Assembly: GCA_002783525.1 (NCBI GenBank)
Contig: PFGS01000286.1
Coordinates: 1-6,792, forward strand
Length of the DNA stretch: 6,792 nt
Direction: 5' to 3'
Source: Ignavibacteriales bacterium CG12_big_fil_rev_8_21_14_0_65_30_8
Lineage (GTDB): Bacteria > Bacteroidota > Ignavibacteria > Ignavibacteriales > Ignavibacteriaceae
Shown here: piece after piece, positions 1 to 5,385 of the stretch
Numbering within the stretch: position 1 is the stretch's first letter
How the letters are laid out: each line of letters begins with the position of its first letter
Made by a program: the position numbers and the translations under genes
Notes under the pieces: model-generated
Seen by the model: only the letters and a program-made list of their open reading frames with translations
The model's database searches: none
Told to the model about the DNA's origin: nothing

Positions 1-264
1 GAAGTTTACATCTTATCAAAAGATGAAGGTGGTAGACATACTCCATTTTTTAACGGTTACAGACCACAATTCTATTTTAGAACAACTGATGTAACTGGTG
101 TAGCAACTTTAGCTGAAGGTACTGAAATGGTTATGCCTGGTGATAATGTAAAATTAAGTGTTGAACTTATTACTGATATTGCTATGGAAGAAGGACTACG
201 TTTTGCTATCCGTGAAGGTGGTAGAACCGTAGGGGCTGGTGTCGTAACAAAAATTATTGCATAA
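1..264 (+). CDS. tuf: Elongation factor Tu, C-terminal part (5' truncated by window edge)
   Basis: The first 87 codons, open from base 1 and ending at TAA 262-264, encode the C-terminal end of EF-Tu, the GTPase that brings aminoacyl-tRNA to the ribosomal A site in the cytoplasm. The visible part is domain 3, the beta-barrel that contacts tRNA and EF-Ts. Diagnostic stretches are GGRHTPFFNGYRPQFYFRTT near the start, MVMPGDNV in the middle and GLRFAIREGGRTVGAGVV close to the end. The GTPase domain and domain 2 lie to the left of the window. The reading aligns without gaps to the last 87 residues of E. coli EF-Tu as I remember it. Arg codons here include CGT, as expected for a very highly expressed gene, whereas the later genes mostly use AGA. 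It lies 74 bases upstream of rpsJ, as at the end of a str operon (rpsL-rpsG-fusA-tuf). Confidence 0.97.
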   Translation, partial: EVYILSKDEGGRHTPFFNGYRPQFYFRTTDVTGVATLAEGTEMVMPGDNVKLSVELITDIAMEEGLRFAIREGGRTVGAGVVTKIIA

Positions 265-270
265 AAATAA

Positions 271-311
271 TTCAATTAAGAAAAGGGAGATTTTCTCCCT
301 TTTCTATTGAA
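271..311 (+). terminator. Strong hairpin between tuf and rpsJ; possible terminator or attenuator
   Basis: A perfect 12-bp stem is formed by 279-290 (AGAAAAGGGAGA) and 294-305 (TCTCCCTTTTCT) around a TTT loop at 291-293. Past a 2-base bulge (277-278) the stem continues for 6 bp, 271-276 with 306-311, giving 18 pairs in all. It starts 6 bases after the tuf stop. There is no clean U-tract after the stem; the T-run TTTT at 300-303 lies inside the 3' arm. It could be a partial terminator ending the str transcript, an attenuator in the S10 leader, or an mRNA processing or stabilising element. Only 27 bases remain between the hairpin and the rpsJ start, too few for a separate promoter, so complete termination would leave the S10 operon needing a promoter inside tuf or within the hairpin. 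The structure is seen directly; its role is inferred. Confidence 0.6.
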
Positions 312-324
312 CAAATGTTTACTT

Positions 325-332
325 AAAGGAGA
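325..332 (+). promoter_or_regulatory. Shine-Dalgarno of rpsJ, deciding a TTG start
   Basis: AAAGGAGA lies 6 bases before the TTG at 339. It is a near-complete match to the 16S anti-Shine-Dalgarno and supports TTG as the rpsJ start, because there is no ATG or GTG at a suitable place. The sequence is almost repeated in the purine arm of the upstream hairpin (AAAAGGGAGA, 281-290), so the pyrimidine arm could also pair with this site. Confidence 0.85.
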
Positions 333-338
333 CTTTAA

Positions 339-647
339 TTGGCTGGACAGAAAATAAGAATAAAATTGAAATCATATGATCATATATTGATTGATAAATC
401 AACTGAAAAGATTATAAAGACTGTAAGAAGTACTGGGGCAGTGGTTTCAGGCCCTATCCCTTTACCTACAAAGAGAACGTTGTATACTGTATTGAAGTCA
501 CCTCATGTAGACAAGAAATCACGTGAACAATTTGAAACACGTTCACACAAAAGAATTATTGATATTCATAATTCAAACAATAAAACCGTCGATTCATTAA
601 GTAAGTTAGATATACCGGCGGGTGTTGATATAGAGATAAAGCTTTAA
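339..647 (+). CDS. rpsJ: 30S ribosomal protein S10 (NusE)
   Basis: This 102-residue protein is S10, a component of the head of the 30S subunit; in the family it also acts as NusE, pairing with NusB in transcription antitermination. The family length is about 100-105, so it is complete. The diagnostic segment runs from about residue 32 to 75 and includes TGAVVSGPIPLPTK, SPHVDKKSREQFETRSHKR and IIDI; this covers the long loop that reaches into the 30S head. The C-terminus LDIPAGVDIEIKL is also typical. The start is TTG, chosen because the family N-terminus (MAGQKIRIKLKSYDH) begins exactly there and a strong AAAGGAGA lies 6 bases upstream. It is the first gene of the S10 operon, 74 bases after tuf, with a hairpin in between. 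The gap to rplC is about 10 bases, which suggests coupled translation. Confidence 0.98.
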   Translation: MAGQKIRIKLKSYDHILIDKSTEKIIKTVRSTGAVVSGPIPLPTKRTLYTVLKSPHVDKKSREQFETRSHKRIIDIHNSNNKTVDSLSKLDIPAGVDIEIKL

Positions 648-657
648 CGGAGAAATG

Positions 658-1281
658 ATGTCTGGCATATTAGGAAGAAAAATAGGAATGTCTAGTGTAT
701 TTGGCCCTGATGGTCAAATGATACCTGTTACTGTAATTAAGGCAGGTCCTTGTAGAATAGTAAATATTAAAACTAAAGAAAAAGATGGTTATGAAGCTTT
801 ACAATTTGGTTTTGAAACTAGAAAAGAAAAGAATACAAATAAACCGTTATTAGGTTATTACAAAAAAAATAATATTGAACCGGCTTCAATCTTAAAAGAA
901 TTTCGTTTTAGTAATACTACTGATTATAAAATAGGTGATGAATTAAAAGCAGACTTTTTTACAGAAGGTGAAAAAATAAAAGTTAGAGCTAAAGGTAAGG
1001 GAAAAGGTTTTCAGGGTGTTATGAAAAGACATGGATTTAGTGGTGTTGGTGGAACAACTCACGGACAAAGCGATAGACTAAGAGCACCAGGTTCAATTGG
1101 TCAAAGTTCAGATCCATCTAGAGTTATGAAGGGTATGAGAATGGCAGGAAGAACAGGTGGGAAAAATATTTCTGTTACTAATTTGCAAGTAGTTAAAATA
1201 TTACCTGAAGAAAATATAATATTAGTTAATGGTTCTGTACCAGGCTCAATAAATTCAATAGTTGAACTGATTAAAAAATAG
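658..1281 (+). CDS. rplC: 50S ribosomal protein L3
   Basis: L3 is an early-assembling 50S protein that binds 23S rRNA and sends a loop toward the peptidyl transferase centre. The 207-residue reading has the usual N-terminus (SGILGRKIGMSSVFG) and the signature region from about residue 105 to 175: VRAKGKGKGFQGVMKRHGF, GGTTHGQSDRLRAPGSIGQ, then KGMRMAGRTGGKN. The Gln in GSIGQ (about residue 149) matches the residue that PrmB methylates in E. coli L3; whether it is modified here cannot be seen. Two adjacent ATGs are possible at 655 and 658. I chose 658 because GGAG at 649-652 is 5 bases from it but only 2 from the first, and because L3 usually starts with a single Met. The length is typical of the family. 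Next to rpsJ and rplD, as in most S10 operons. Confidence 0.97.
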   Translation: MSGILGRKIGMSSVFGPDGQMIPVTVIKAGPCRIVNIKTKEKDGYEALQFGFETRKEKNTNKPLLGYYKKNNIEPASILKEFRFSNTTDYKIGDELKADFFTEGEKIKVRAKGKGKGFQGVMKRHGFSGVGGTTHGQSDRLRAPGSIGQSSDPSRVMKGMRMAGRTGGKNISVTNLQVVKILPEENIILVNGSVPGSINSIVELIKK

Positions 1282-1306
1282 ATACAAAAAGAAACAATTA
1301 TAGATT

Positions 1307-1954
1307 ATGAAATTAGATGTTTATAAAATAGATGGAAAATCTGCTGGTGAAAAGATTGATCTTGCAGATGATATATTTGGCGTAGAACCAAATGATCATG
1401 CAATTTATCTTTCAGTAAAATCTTATTTGGCTAACCAAAGACAAGGCACACACAAAGCCAAAGAAAGAAGCGAAGTAAGAGGCGGTGGTAGAAAACCTTT
1501 TAAACAAAAAGGAAGAGGTGGTGCTAGAGCTGGTACAAGTAGATCACCATTATGGGTTGGCGGTGGAACAATCTTTGGTCCTCGTCCAAGAAATTACAGA
1601 CAAGATCTTCCTAAAAAAATTAAAGGTCTTGCAAGAAAATCAGCATACAGCTATAAAGTTAAAGATGAACAATTAATGGTTGTTGAAGATTTTAACTTTG
1701 ATACACCAAAGACAAAAGAACTAATAAAAATATTAGATGCTTTGAAAATTCAAGGTAAAAAAGTTTTAATACTTACAAAAGGTAATTTAAGCAGCGTTTA
1801 TAAATCAGGAAGAAATATTCCAAAATTACAAATATTGGAAGCTGAAAAAGCATCAACTTATGATATCGTAAACAATCAAATGACAGTAATTCAAAAGAGT
1901 GCTGTTGAAGATATTGTAAATACTTTTAGAACAAAAACTGAGGCAGTTAATTAA
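1307..1954 (+). CDS. rplD: 50S ribosomal protein L4
   Basis: L4 is an assembly-initiating 50S protein whose extended loop lines the constriction of the peptide exit tunnel. The 215 residues match the family length of about 200-215. The N-terminal part reads DIFGVEPNDHAIYLSVK (about 22-38) and YLANQRQGTHKAKER (about 40-54). The tunnel loop follows at about 55-98, rich in Gly and Arg (GGGRKPFKQKGRGGARAG, then GPRPRNY). The C-terminal globular half ends in a helix. In E. coli, L4 represses its own operon by binding the S10 leader; whether this happens here is unknown, though a hairpin does precede rpsJ. There is no recognisable Shine-Dalgarno in the A-rich 25 bases before the ATG, unlike most neighbours. 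The N-terminal motifs look like those of Bacteroidota and relatives. The stop is one base from the rplW start. Confidence 0.97.
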   Translation: MKLDVYKIDGKSAGEKIDLADDIFGVEPNDHAIYLSVKSYLANQRQGTHKAKERSEVRGGGRKPFKQKGRGGARAGTSRSPLWVGGGTIFGPRPRNYRQDLPKKIKGLARKSAYSYKVKDEQLMVVEDFNFDTPKTKELIKILDALKIQGKKVLILTKGNLSSVYKSGRNIPKLQILEAEKASTYDIVNNQMTVIQKSAVEDIVNTFRTKTEAVN

Positions 1955-1955
1955 G

Positions 1956-2249
1956 ATGCATCAAGTATTGATTAAACCATTAATAACTGAAAAAATGACC
2001 AATCTTTCTGCTGATGAAGGGAAATACGGATTTATAGTAAACCCAAAATCAAACAAGGTTGAGATTGCAAAAGCAATTGAGAAAAAATTTCAAGTTAAAG
2101 TAATTAATGTTCAAACATTAAATTATTCAGGTAAAACAAAAACACAATTTAGAAAAAACGGTAGATATACTGGTAAAACATCTAAATATAAAAAAGCAAT
2201 TATTACCCTTAAAGAGGGTGATACTATTGAATTATTTGAACAAGTATAG
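1956..2249 (+). CDS. rplW: 50S ribosomal protein L23
   Basis: L23 sits beside the peptide exit on the 50S subunit and in the family is the docking site for trigger factor and signal recognition particle. The 97 residues are the normal length. The N-terminus has the signature LIKPLITEKMTNLS; the middle has KYGFIVNPKSNKVEIAKAIE and FQVKVINVQTLNY, the alternating beta and alpha pattern of the family; the C-terminal part has the basic loop KTKTQFRKNGRYTGKTSKYKK, followed by AIITLKEGDTIELFE. The ATG lies one base after the rplD stop, so translation is probably coupled; GAGG at 1940-1943 inside rplD is a weak, distant Shine-Dalgarno (12 bases). Nothing looks unusual in the protein. Confidence 0.97.
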   Translation: MHQVLIKPLITEKMTNLSADEGKYGFIVNPKSNKVEIAKAIEKKFQVKVINVQTLNYSGKTKTQFRKNGRYTGKTSKYKKAIITLKEGDTIELFEQV

Positions 2250-2270
2250 ATATTGTAATTAGGTAGATAA

Positions 2271-3101
2271 ATGGCAATTAAAAAATTAAGACCAAGAACT
2301 TCAGGAACAAGATTTATGACTCGCTCATCATTTGATGAGATTACTAAAACTACACCTGAAAAATCATTAACAGTTTCTCTTAAAAAATCAGGTGGTCGTA
2401 ATAACAAAGGAAGAATAACCTCTAGACATATTGGCGGCGGACATAAAAGAAAATACAGAATAATAGATTTTAAAAGAGATAAACATGGTGTTCCAGCTAA
2501 AGTTCATTCAATAGAATATGATCCTAATAGAACTTGCAGAATAGCATTACTTTATTATGCTGACGGAGAAAAAAGATATATACTGGCACCTGAAGGTCTA
2601 AAAGTAGGAGCTACTGTTTTATCAGGAAAAGAAATTGATATAAATGTTGGTAATGCTTTGTATTTAAAAGATATTCCGCTCGGAAGTATGATTCATAATG
2701 TTGAATTAAAACCGGGTAAGGGCGGACAGTTAGGAAGAAGTGCAGGAACTTCTATACAAGTTTTAGCAAAAGAAGGTAAAAATGCTCAATTAAAAATGCC
2801 ATCTGGTGAAGTTAGAGTTGTACCCTTAGAATGTATGGCAACTTATGGTGTTGTAGGTAATTCTGAACAAGAAAATATTTCTTGGGGAAAAGCCGGAAGA
2901 ATGAGATGGAAAGGCAGAAGATCTAAAGTTAGAGGTGTAGCAATGAATCCCGTTGATCATCCAATGGGTGGTGGTGAAGGTAAAACTTCAGGTGGCGGTC
3001 ATCCGGTATCACCTTGGGGACAAAAAGCTAAAGGTCTGAAAACAAGAAGACATAAAAAAGAATCAAATAAATATATTGTTAAAAAGAGAACTAAAAAGTA
3101 G
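2271..3101 (+). CDS. rplB: 50S ribosomal protein L2
   Basis: L2 is one of the most conserved 50S proteins; it binds 23S rRNA near the peptidyl transferase centre and takes part in subunit joining. The 276 residues match the family length of about 273-280. The N-terminal RNA-binding domain carries GGRNNKGRITSRHIGGGHKR (about 41-60), then IDFKRDK and IEYDPNRT; the second domain has YILAPEGLKVG and KPGKGGQLGRSAGT; the C-terminal tail has GVAMNPVDHPMGGGEG, HPVSPWG and KTRRHKK. His230 of the DHP motif corresponds to E. coli His229, the residue once implicated in peptidyl transfer. The second His of the usual DHPHGGG is Met232 here, a form I associate with Bacteroidota and relatives. The ATG follows rplW by 21 bases with only a weak AGG (2261-2263) in front. 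Confidence 0.98.
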   Translation: MAIKKLRPRTSGTRFMTRSSFDEITKTTPEKSLTVSLKKSGGRNNKGRITSRHIGGGHKRKYRIIDFKRDKHGVPAKVHSIEYDPNRTCRIALLYYADGEKRYILAPEGLKVGATVLSGKEIDINVGNALYLKDIPLGSMIHNVELKPGKGGQLGRSAGTSIQVLAKEGKNAQLKMPSGEVRVVPLECMATYGVVGNSEQENISWGKAGRMRWKGRRSKVRGVAMNPVDHPMGGGEGKTSGGGHPVSPWGQKAKGLKTRRHKKESNKYIVKKRTKK

Positions 3102-3110
3102 AGTAATTAT

Positions 3111-3395
3111 ATGCCACGTTCAATAAAAAAAGGACCATATATAGACATTAAGCTTAATGAAAAAATTAATAAACTTAATGATACTAATCAGAAAAAAATT
3201 ATTAAAACATGGTCTCGTTCTTCAACAATAACACCTGATTTTGTTGGGCATACAATTGCTGTTCATAACGGTAATAAAATGATCCCTGTTTATATTACAG
3301 AAAATATGGTAGGGCATAAACTTGGTGAATTTGCACCAACAAGAATTTTTAGAGGACATCCGGGAACTAAAGCAGAAAAAGCTGCAAAGAGCTAA
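3111..3395 (+). CDS. rpsS: 30S ribosomal protein S19
   Basis: S19 lies in the head of the 30S subunit, forms a complex with S13 and contacts the A-site region. At 94 residues it is the usual length. Family hallmarks are the N-terminus MPRSIKKGPYID, the central KTWSRSSTITPDFVGHTIAV and HNGNKMIPVYI, and the C-terminal signature MVGHKLGEFAPTR followed by FRGHPG. It begins 9 bases after the rplB stop. The only hint of a Shine-Dalgarno is GAG around 3101-3103, overlapping the rplB stop, so initiation may depend on ribosomes arriving from rplB. Nothing odd is visible. Confidence 0.98.
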   Translation: MPRSIKKGPYIDIKLNEKINKLNDTNQKKIIKTWSRSSTITPDFVGHTIAVHNGNKMIPVYITENMVGHKLGEFAPTRIFRGHPGTKAEKAAKS

Positions 3396-3420
3396 AAAGA
3401 ATTAAGGGATTTTGAATATT

Positions 3421-3771
3421 ATGGAAGCTAGAGCAATAAATAAATATATACCTTCATCACCAAGAAAAATGAGATTGGTTGTTGATTTGATTCGTGGTAT
3501 GTCTGTAGAAAAAGCAATTGAAGTTCTTCATTTTCATACAAAGCATGCTTCAAATGATGTTGAAACAACTTTAAGATCTGCAGTAGCAAATTTGTTAAAC
3601 AATAAAGATACAGCAAGAACTGATACTGCTGATTTATTTGTTAAAGAAGCTTATGTTGATCAAGGACCAACTATTAAAAGAATTTCACCTGCTCCTATGG
3701 GCAGAGCTTATAAAATAAGAAAAAGATCTTGTCATTTAACAATTGTTGTTGCTACTAAGGCAGAAAATTAG
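3421..3771 (+). CDS. rplV: 50S ribosomal protein L22
   Basis: L22 helps 23S rRNA fold and extends a beta-hairpin along the peptide exit tunnel, the site of macrolide-resistance changes in other bacteria. From the ATG at 3421 it has 116 residues, close to the family's 110-120. The N-terminus MEARAINKYIPSSPRK, the following MRLVVDLIRGMSVEKAIEVL, and the C-terminal hairpin (about 85-112, with GPTIKRISPAPMGRAYKIRK and HLTIVV) are all diagnostic. An in-frame TTG at 3412 would add three residues (MNI), but it lies only 2 bases from AAGGGA (3404-3409), too close for normal use, and the family begins at MEARA. The ATG is 11 bases from AAGGGA, rather far but workable. It sits between rpsS and rpsC, the standard S10 operon order. 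Confidence 0.96.
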   Translation: MEARAINKYIPSSPRKMRLVVDLIRGMSVEKAIEVLHFHTKHASNDVETTLRSAVANLLNNKDTARTDTADLFVKEAYVDQGPTIKRISPAPMGRAYKIRKRSCHLTIVVATKAEN

Positions 3772-3775
3772 GAGG
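3771..3775 (+). promoter_or_regulatory. Shine-Dalgarno of rpsC, deciding a TTG start
   Basis: GGAGG begins on the last base of the rplV stop codon TAG and lies 7 bases before the TTG at 3783. It is the best Shine-Dalgarno match in the window and supports TTG as the start of rpsC. The overlap with the rplV stop means terminating ribosomes are already positioned over the site. Confidence 0.85.
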
Positions 3776-3782
3776 ATATTTT

Positions 3783-4424
3783 TTGGGACAAAAGACACAT
3801 CCAGTAGGTTTTAGAGTTGGAATAATAAAAGGTTGGGATTCTAACTGGTTTGAAAAAAACAGTTATGCTCCTAAGTTGAAAGAAGATGCAAAGATTAGAG
3901 AATATATTAGAAATAGATTAAAAAAAGCTGGTATATCTAAATTAGTAATTGACAGAACAACAAAAAAAATATTGTTGACAATACATACTTCAAGACCTGG
4001 AGTTGTTATTGGAAAAAGTGGTAAAGAAATTACACAATTAGAGCAAGAATTAAAAAGTATAACAAATAAAGAAGTTAAAGTTCAAATTACAGAAATTAAA
4101 AGACCTGAGCTGGATGCTTATTTAGTTGCTGAAAATTTAGCTCACCAATTATCAGGTAGAATGTCATTTAGAAGAGCTATGAAAATGGCTATTACATCCA
4201 GCATGAGAATGGGTGCTGAAGGCATAAGAATTATGTGTTCAGGTAGATTGGGTGGTGCTGAAATGGCAAGAACTGAACAATACAAAAAAGGAAGAATACC
4301 TTTGCACACAATTAGAGCTGATATTGATTATGCTAATGGAAGAGCAGAAACTATTTATGGTTCAATAGGCATAAAAGTTTGGATATGCCGCGGTGAAATT
4401 TTAGATAAGAGAGTAACAGAATAA
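3783..4424 (+). CDS. rpsC: 30S ribosomal protein S3
   Basis: S3 forms part of the mRNA entry pore on the 30S head and, with S4, has mRNA helicase activity in E. coli. The 213 residues begin with the family N-terminus GQKTHPVGFRVGIIKGW. The KH domain has its GxxG loop as GKSG at 77-80 in RPGVVIGKSGKEI. The C-terminal domain has FRRAMK (129-134), which contains the basic residues matching the E. coli helicase triad (R131, R132, K135), then SGRLGGAEMARTE and PLHTIRADIDYA, and ends soon after GIKVWICRGEIL. The basic tail found in E. coli S3 (233 residues) is absent, a common form in the family. The start is TTG, supported by GGAGG 7 bases upstream and by exact agreement with the family N-terminus. 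It is 11 bases after rplV. Confidence 0.98.
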   Translation: MGQKTHPVGFRVGIIKGWDSNWFEKNSYAPKLKEDAKIREYIRNRLKKAGISKLVIDRTTKKILLTIHTSRPGVVIGKSGKEITQLEQELKSITNKEVKVQITEIKRPELDAYLVAENLAHQLSGRMSFRRAMKMAITSSMRMGAEGIRIMCSGRLGGAEMARTEQYKKGRIPLHTIRADIDYANGRAETIYGSIGIKVWICRGEILDKRVTE

Positions 4425-4445
4425 TTACTTGGAGATATTAAAATT

Positions 4446-4859
4446 ATGTTAATGCCAAAGAGAGTAAAATTTAGAAAATCGCAAAGAGGCAGAATGGCCG
4501 GTAAAGCTGTCCGTGGTAGTTCAGTTGCTTTTGGGGATTTTGGATTAAAAGCTTTGGAGCCACAATGGATAACCAGTAGACAGATTGAAGCTTGTCGTGT
4601 TTCACTCTCTAGAAAAATGAAAAGAGATGGTAAAGTTTGGATTAGAATATTCCCTGATAAACCTGTTTCTAAAAAACCATTAGAAACAAGAATGGGAAAA
4701 GGTAAAGGAGCACCTGAATTTTGGGTAGCTGTTGTTAAACCGGGTAGAGTTTTATTTGAAGTTTCAGGTGTATCTAAAGAAATGGCACACGATGCTTTGA
4801 AAAGTTGTTCATATAAATTGCCAATTAAAACTAAAATTGTTCAAAGACCCGATTTCTAA
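4446..4859 (+). CDS. rplP: 50S ribosomal protein L16
   Basis: L16 binds in the A-site region of the 50S subunit and helps position aminoacyl-tRNA. The 137 residues match the family length of about 136-144. The N-terminus MLMPKRVKFRKSQRGRM is characteristic, as are GLKALEPQWITSRQIEACR (about 33-51), the RKMKRDGKVWIRIFPDKPV segment (56-74), and TRMGKGKGAPEFWVAVVKPG (81-100). Arg82 in the TRMGKGKG motif corresponds to E. coli Arg81, which is hydroxylated by RoxA (YcfD). A second in-frame ATG lies at 4452, but the family usually begins MLMPKR or MLQPKR, so I keep the first; GGAG at 4431-4434 is 11 bases from it. It lies 21 bases after rpsC and 15 before rpmC. Confidence 0.97.
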   Translation: MLMPKRVKFRKSQRGRMAGKAVRGSSVAFGDFGLKALEPQWITSRQIEACRVSLSRKMKRDGKVWIRIFPDKPVSKKPLETRMGKGKGAPEFWVAVVKPGRVLFEVSGVSKEMAHDALKSCSYKLPIKTKIVQRPDF

Positions 4860-4874
4860 ATTAAGGATATAGAT

Positions 4875-5105
4875 ATGAAAGCACATGAAATAAGAGAATT
4901 AAAAAAAGAAGAATTAATAAAAAGAATAGCTGAAGAAGAAAAAAATATTATTGATTTAAGATTTGCACACGAACTTAAACAACTAACAAATACAGCAAAA
5001 CTAAAATCAGCTAAAACAGATATTGCTAGAATGAAAACAATTTTAAAAGAATTAGAAGCTAAAGAAAATAAATTAGCTGGAACCAAAGAAGGAGTTACTG
5101 TTTAA
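4875..5105 (+). CDS. rpmC: 50S ribosomal protein L29
   Basis: L29 is a small two-helix protein next to L23 at the peptide exit of the 50S subunit. The 76 residues are within the family range of about 60-80. The first helix carries MKAHEIRELKKEELIKRI; the signature near the middle is LRFAHELKQLTNTAKLKSAK (about 28-47), followed by the second helix DIARMKTILKELEAKEN. The C-terminal ten residues form a short extra tail (LAGTKEGVTV). The Shine-Dalgarno AAGGA at 4863-4867 is 7 bases before the ATG. The stop is only 2 bases from the rpsQ start. The A-rich composition reflects the many Lys and Glu codons. Confidence 0.95.
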   Translation: MKAHEIRELKKEELIKRIAEEEKNIIDLRFAHELKQLTNTAKLKSAKTDIARMKTILKELEAKENKLAGTKEGVTV

Positions 5106-5107
5106 TT

Positions 5108-5365
5108 ATGGAACAAAGGACTTTAAGAAAAACAAGAATAGGAACTGTAGTTAGTGATAAAATGAATAAAACTATTACAGTTACAATAGAAAGGAAGGTT
5201 CCTCATCCAATTTATAAAAAATATTTTAAGAAGACTACAAAACTTATGGCTCACGATGAAAAGGGTGAGTGTAGGATTGGAGATAAAGTTAAAATTATGG
5301 AAACACGCCCTTTAAGTTCTAAAAAAAGATGGCGTTTAGTTGAAATTGTTGAAAAAGCCAAGTAG
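5108..5365 (+). CDS. rpsQ: 30S ribosomal protein S17
   Basis: S17 is a primary 16S rRNA-binding protein with an OB-fold that acts early in 30S assembly. Its 85 residues match the family length. Motifs in order are RKTRIGTVVSDKMNKTITVT (about 7-26), ERKVPHPIYKKYFKKTTK (about 28-45), AHDEKGECRIGDKVKIMETR (about 48-67), and the end PLSSKKRWRLVEIVEKAK, all typical. It starts 2 bases after the rpmC stop; the nearest good Shine-Dalgarno, AAGGAG at 5089-5094, lies inside rpmC and is 13 bases away, so initiation is probably helped by coupling with rpmC. Confidence 0.97.
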   Translation: MEQRTLRKTRIGTVVSDKMNKTITVTIERKVPHPIYKKYFKKTTKLMAHDEKGECRIGDKVKIMETRPLSSKKRWRLVEIVEKAK

Positions 5366-5385
5366 TCAATAAGGAGTAGTATAAA

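Noticed and set aside
197..205. TACGTTTTG in tuf as a Bacteroidota-type -7 promoter box (TAnnTTTG)
   Set aside because: It does not match the motif exactly, is explained by conserved EF-Tu codons (LRFAI), and no TTTG-type upstream box was evident.
72..275. Open frame of 67 codons on the - strand, opposite the tuf end
   Set aside because: It lies antisense to a clearly real EF-Tu reading, has low-complexity Ser/Pro/Val content and no recognisable family.
655..657. First of two tandem ATGs as the rplC start
   Set aside because: It is only 2 bases from GGAG, whereas the second ATG has 5-base spacing and gives the usual single-Met L3 N-terminus. The difference is one residue.
1485..1676. Open frame of 63 codons on the + strand inside rplD
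   Set aside because: It overlaps the conserved tunnel-loop region of L4 in another frame; the protein sequence resembles nothing known and is explained by codon constraints of L4.
2205..2219. Small inverted repeat ACCCT/AGGGT with a 5-base loop near the end of rplW
   Set aside because: It lies in coding sequence for the conserved TLKEGD segment, the stem is only 5 bp and no T-run follows, so it is not a credible terminator.
2123..2407. Open frame of 94 codons on the - strand across rplW and rplB
   Set aside because: Antisense to two conserved ribosomal protein genes and to their junction; no family likeness.
3412..3420. TTG at 3412 as the rplV start
   Set aside because: It is 2 bases from AAGGGA, too close, and adds three residues that the L22 family lacks; ATG 3421 fits the family N-terminus.
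3428..3616. Open frame of 62 codons on the - strand inside rplV
   Set aside because: Leu/Tyr-rich shadow of an A-rich coding strand; hydrophobicity is a by-product of reading the complement.
4856..5086. Open frame of 76 codons on the - strand opposite rpmC, looking like a membrane peptide
   Set aside because: The Phe/Ser/Ile-rich sequence is what the complement of Lys/Glu/Leu helix codons gives; rpmC is certain.
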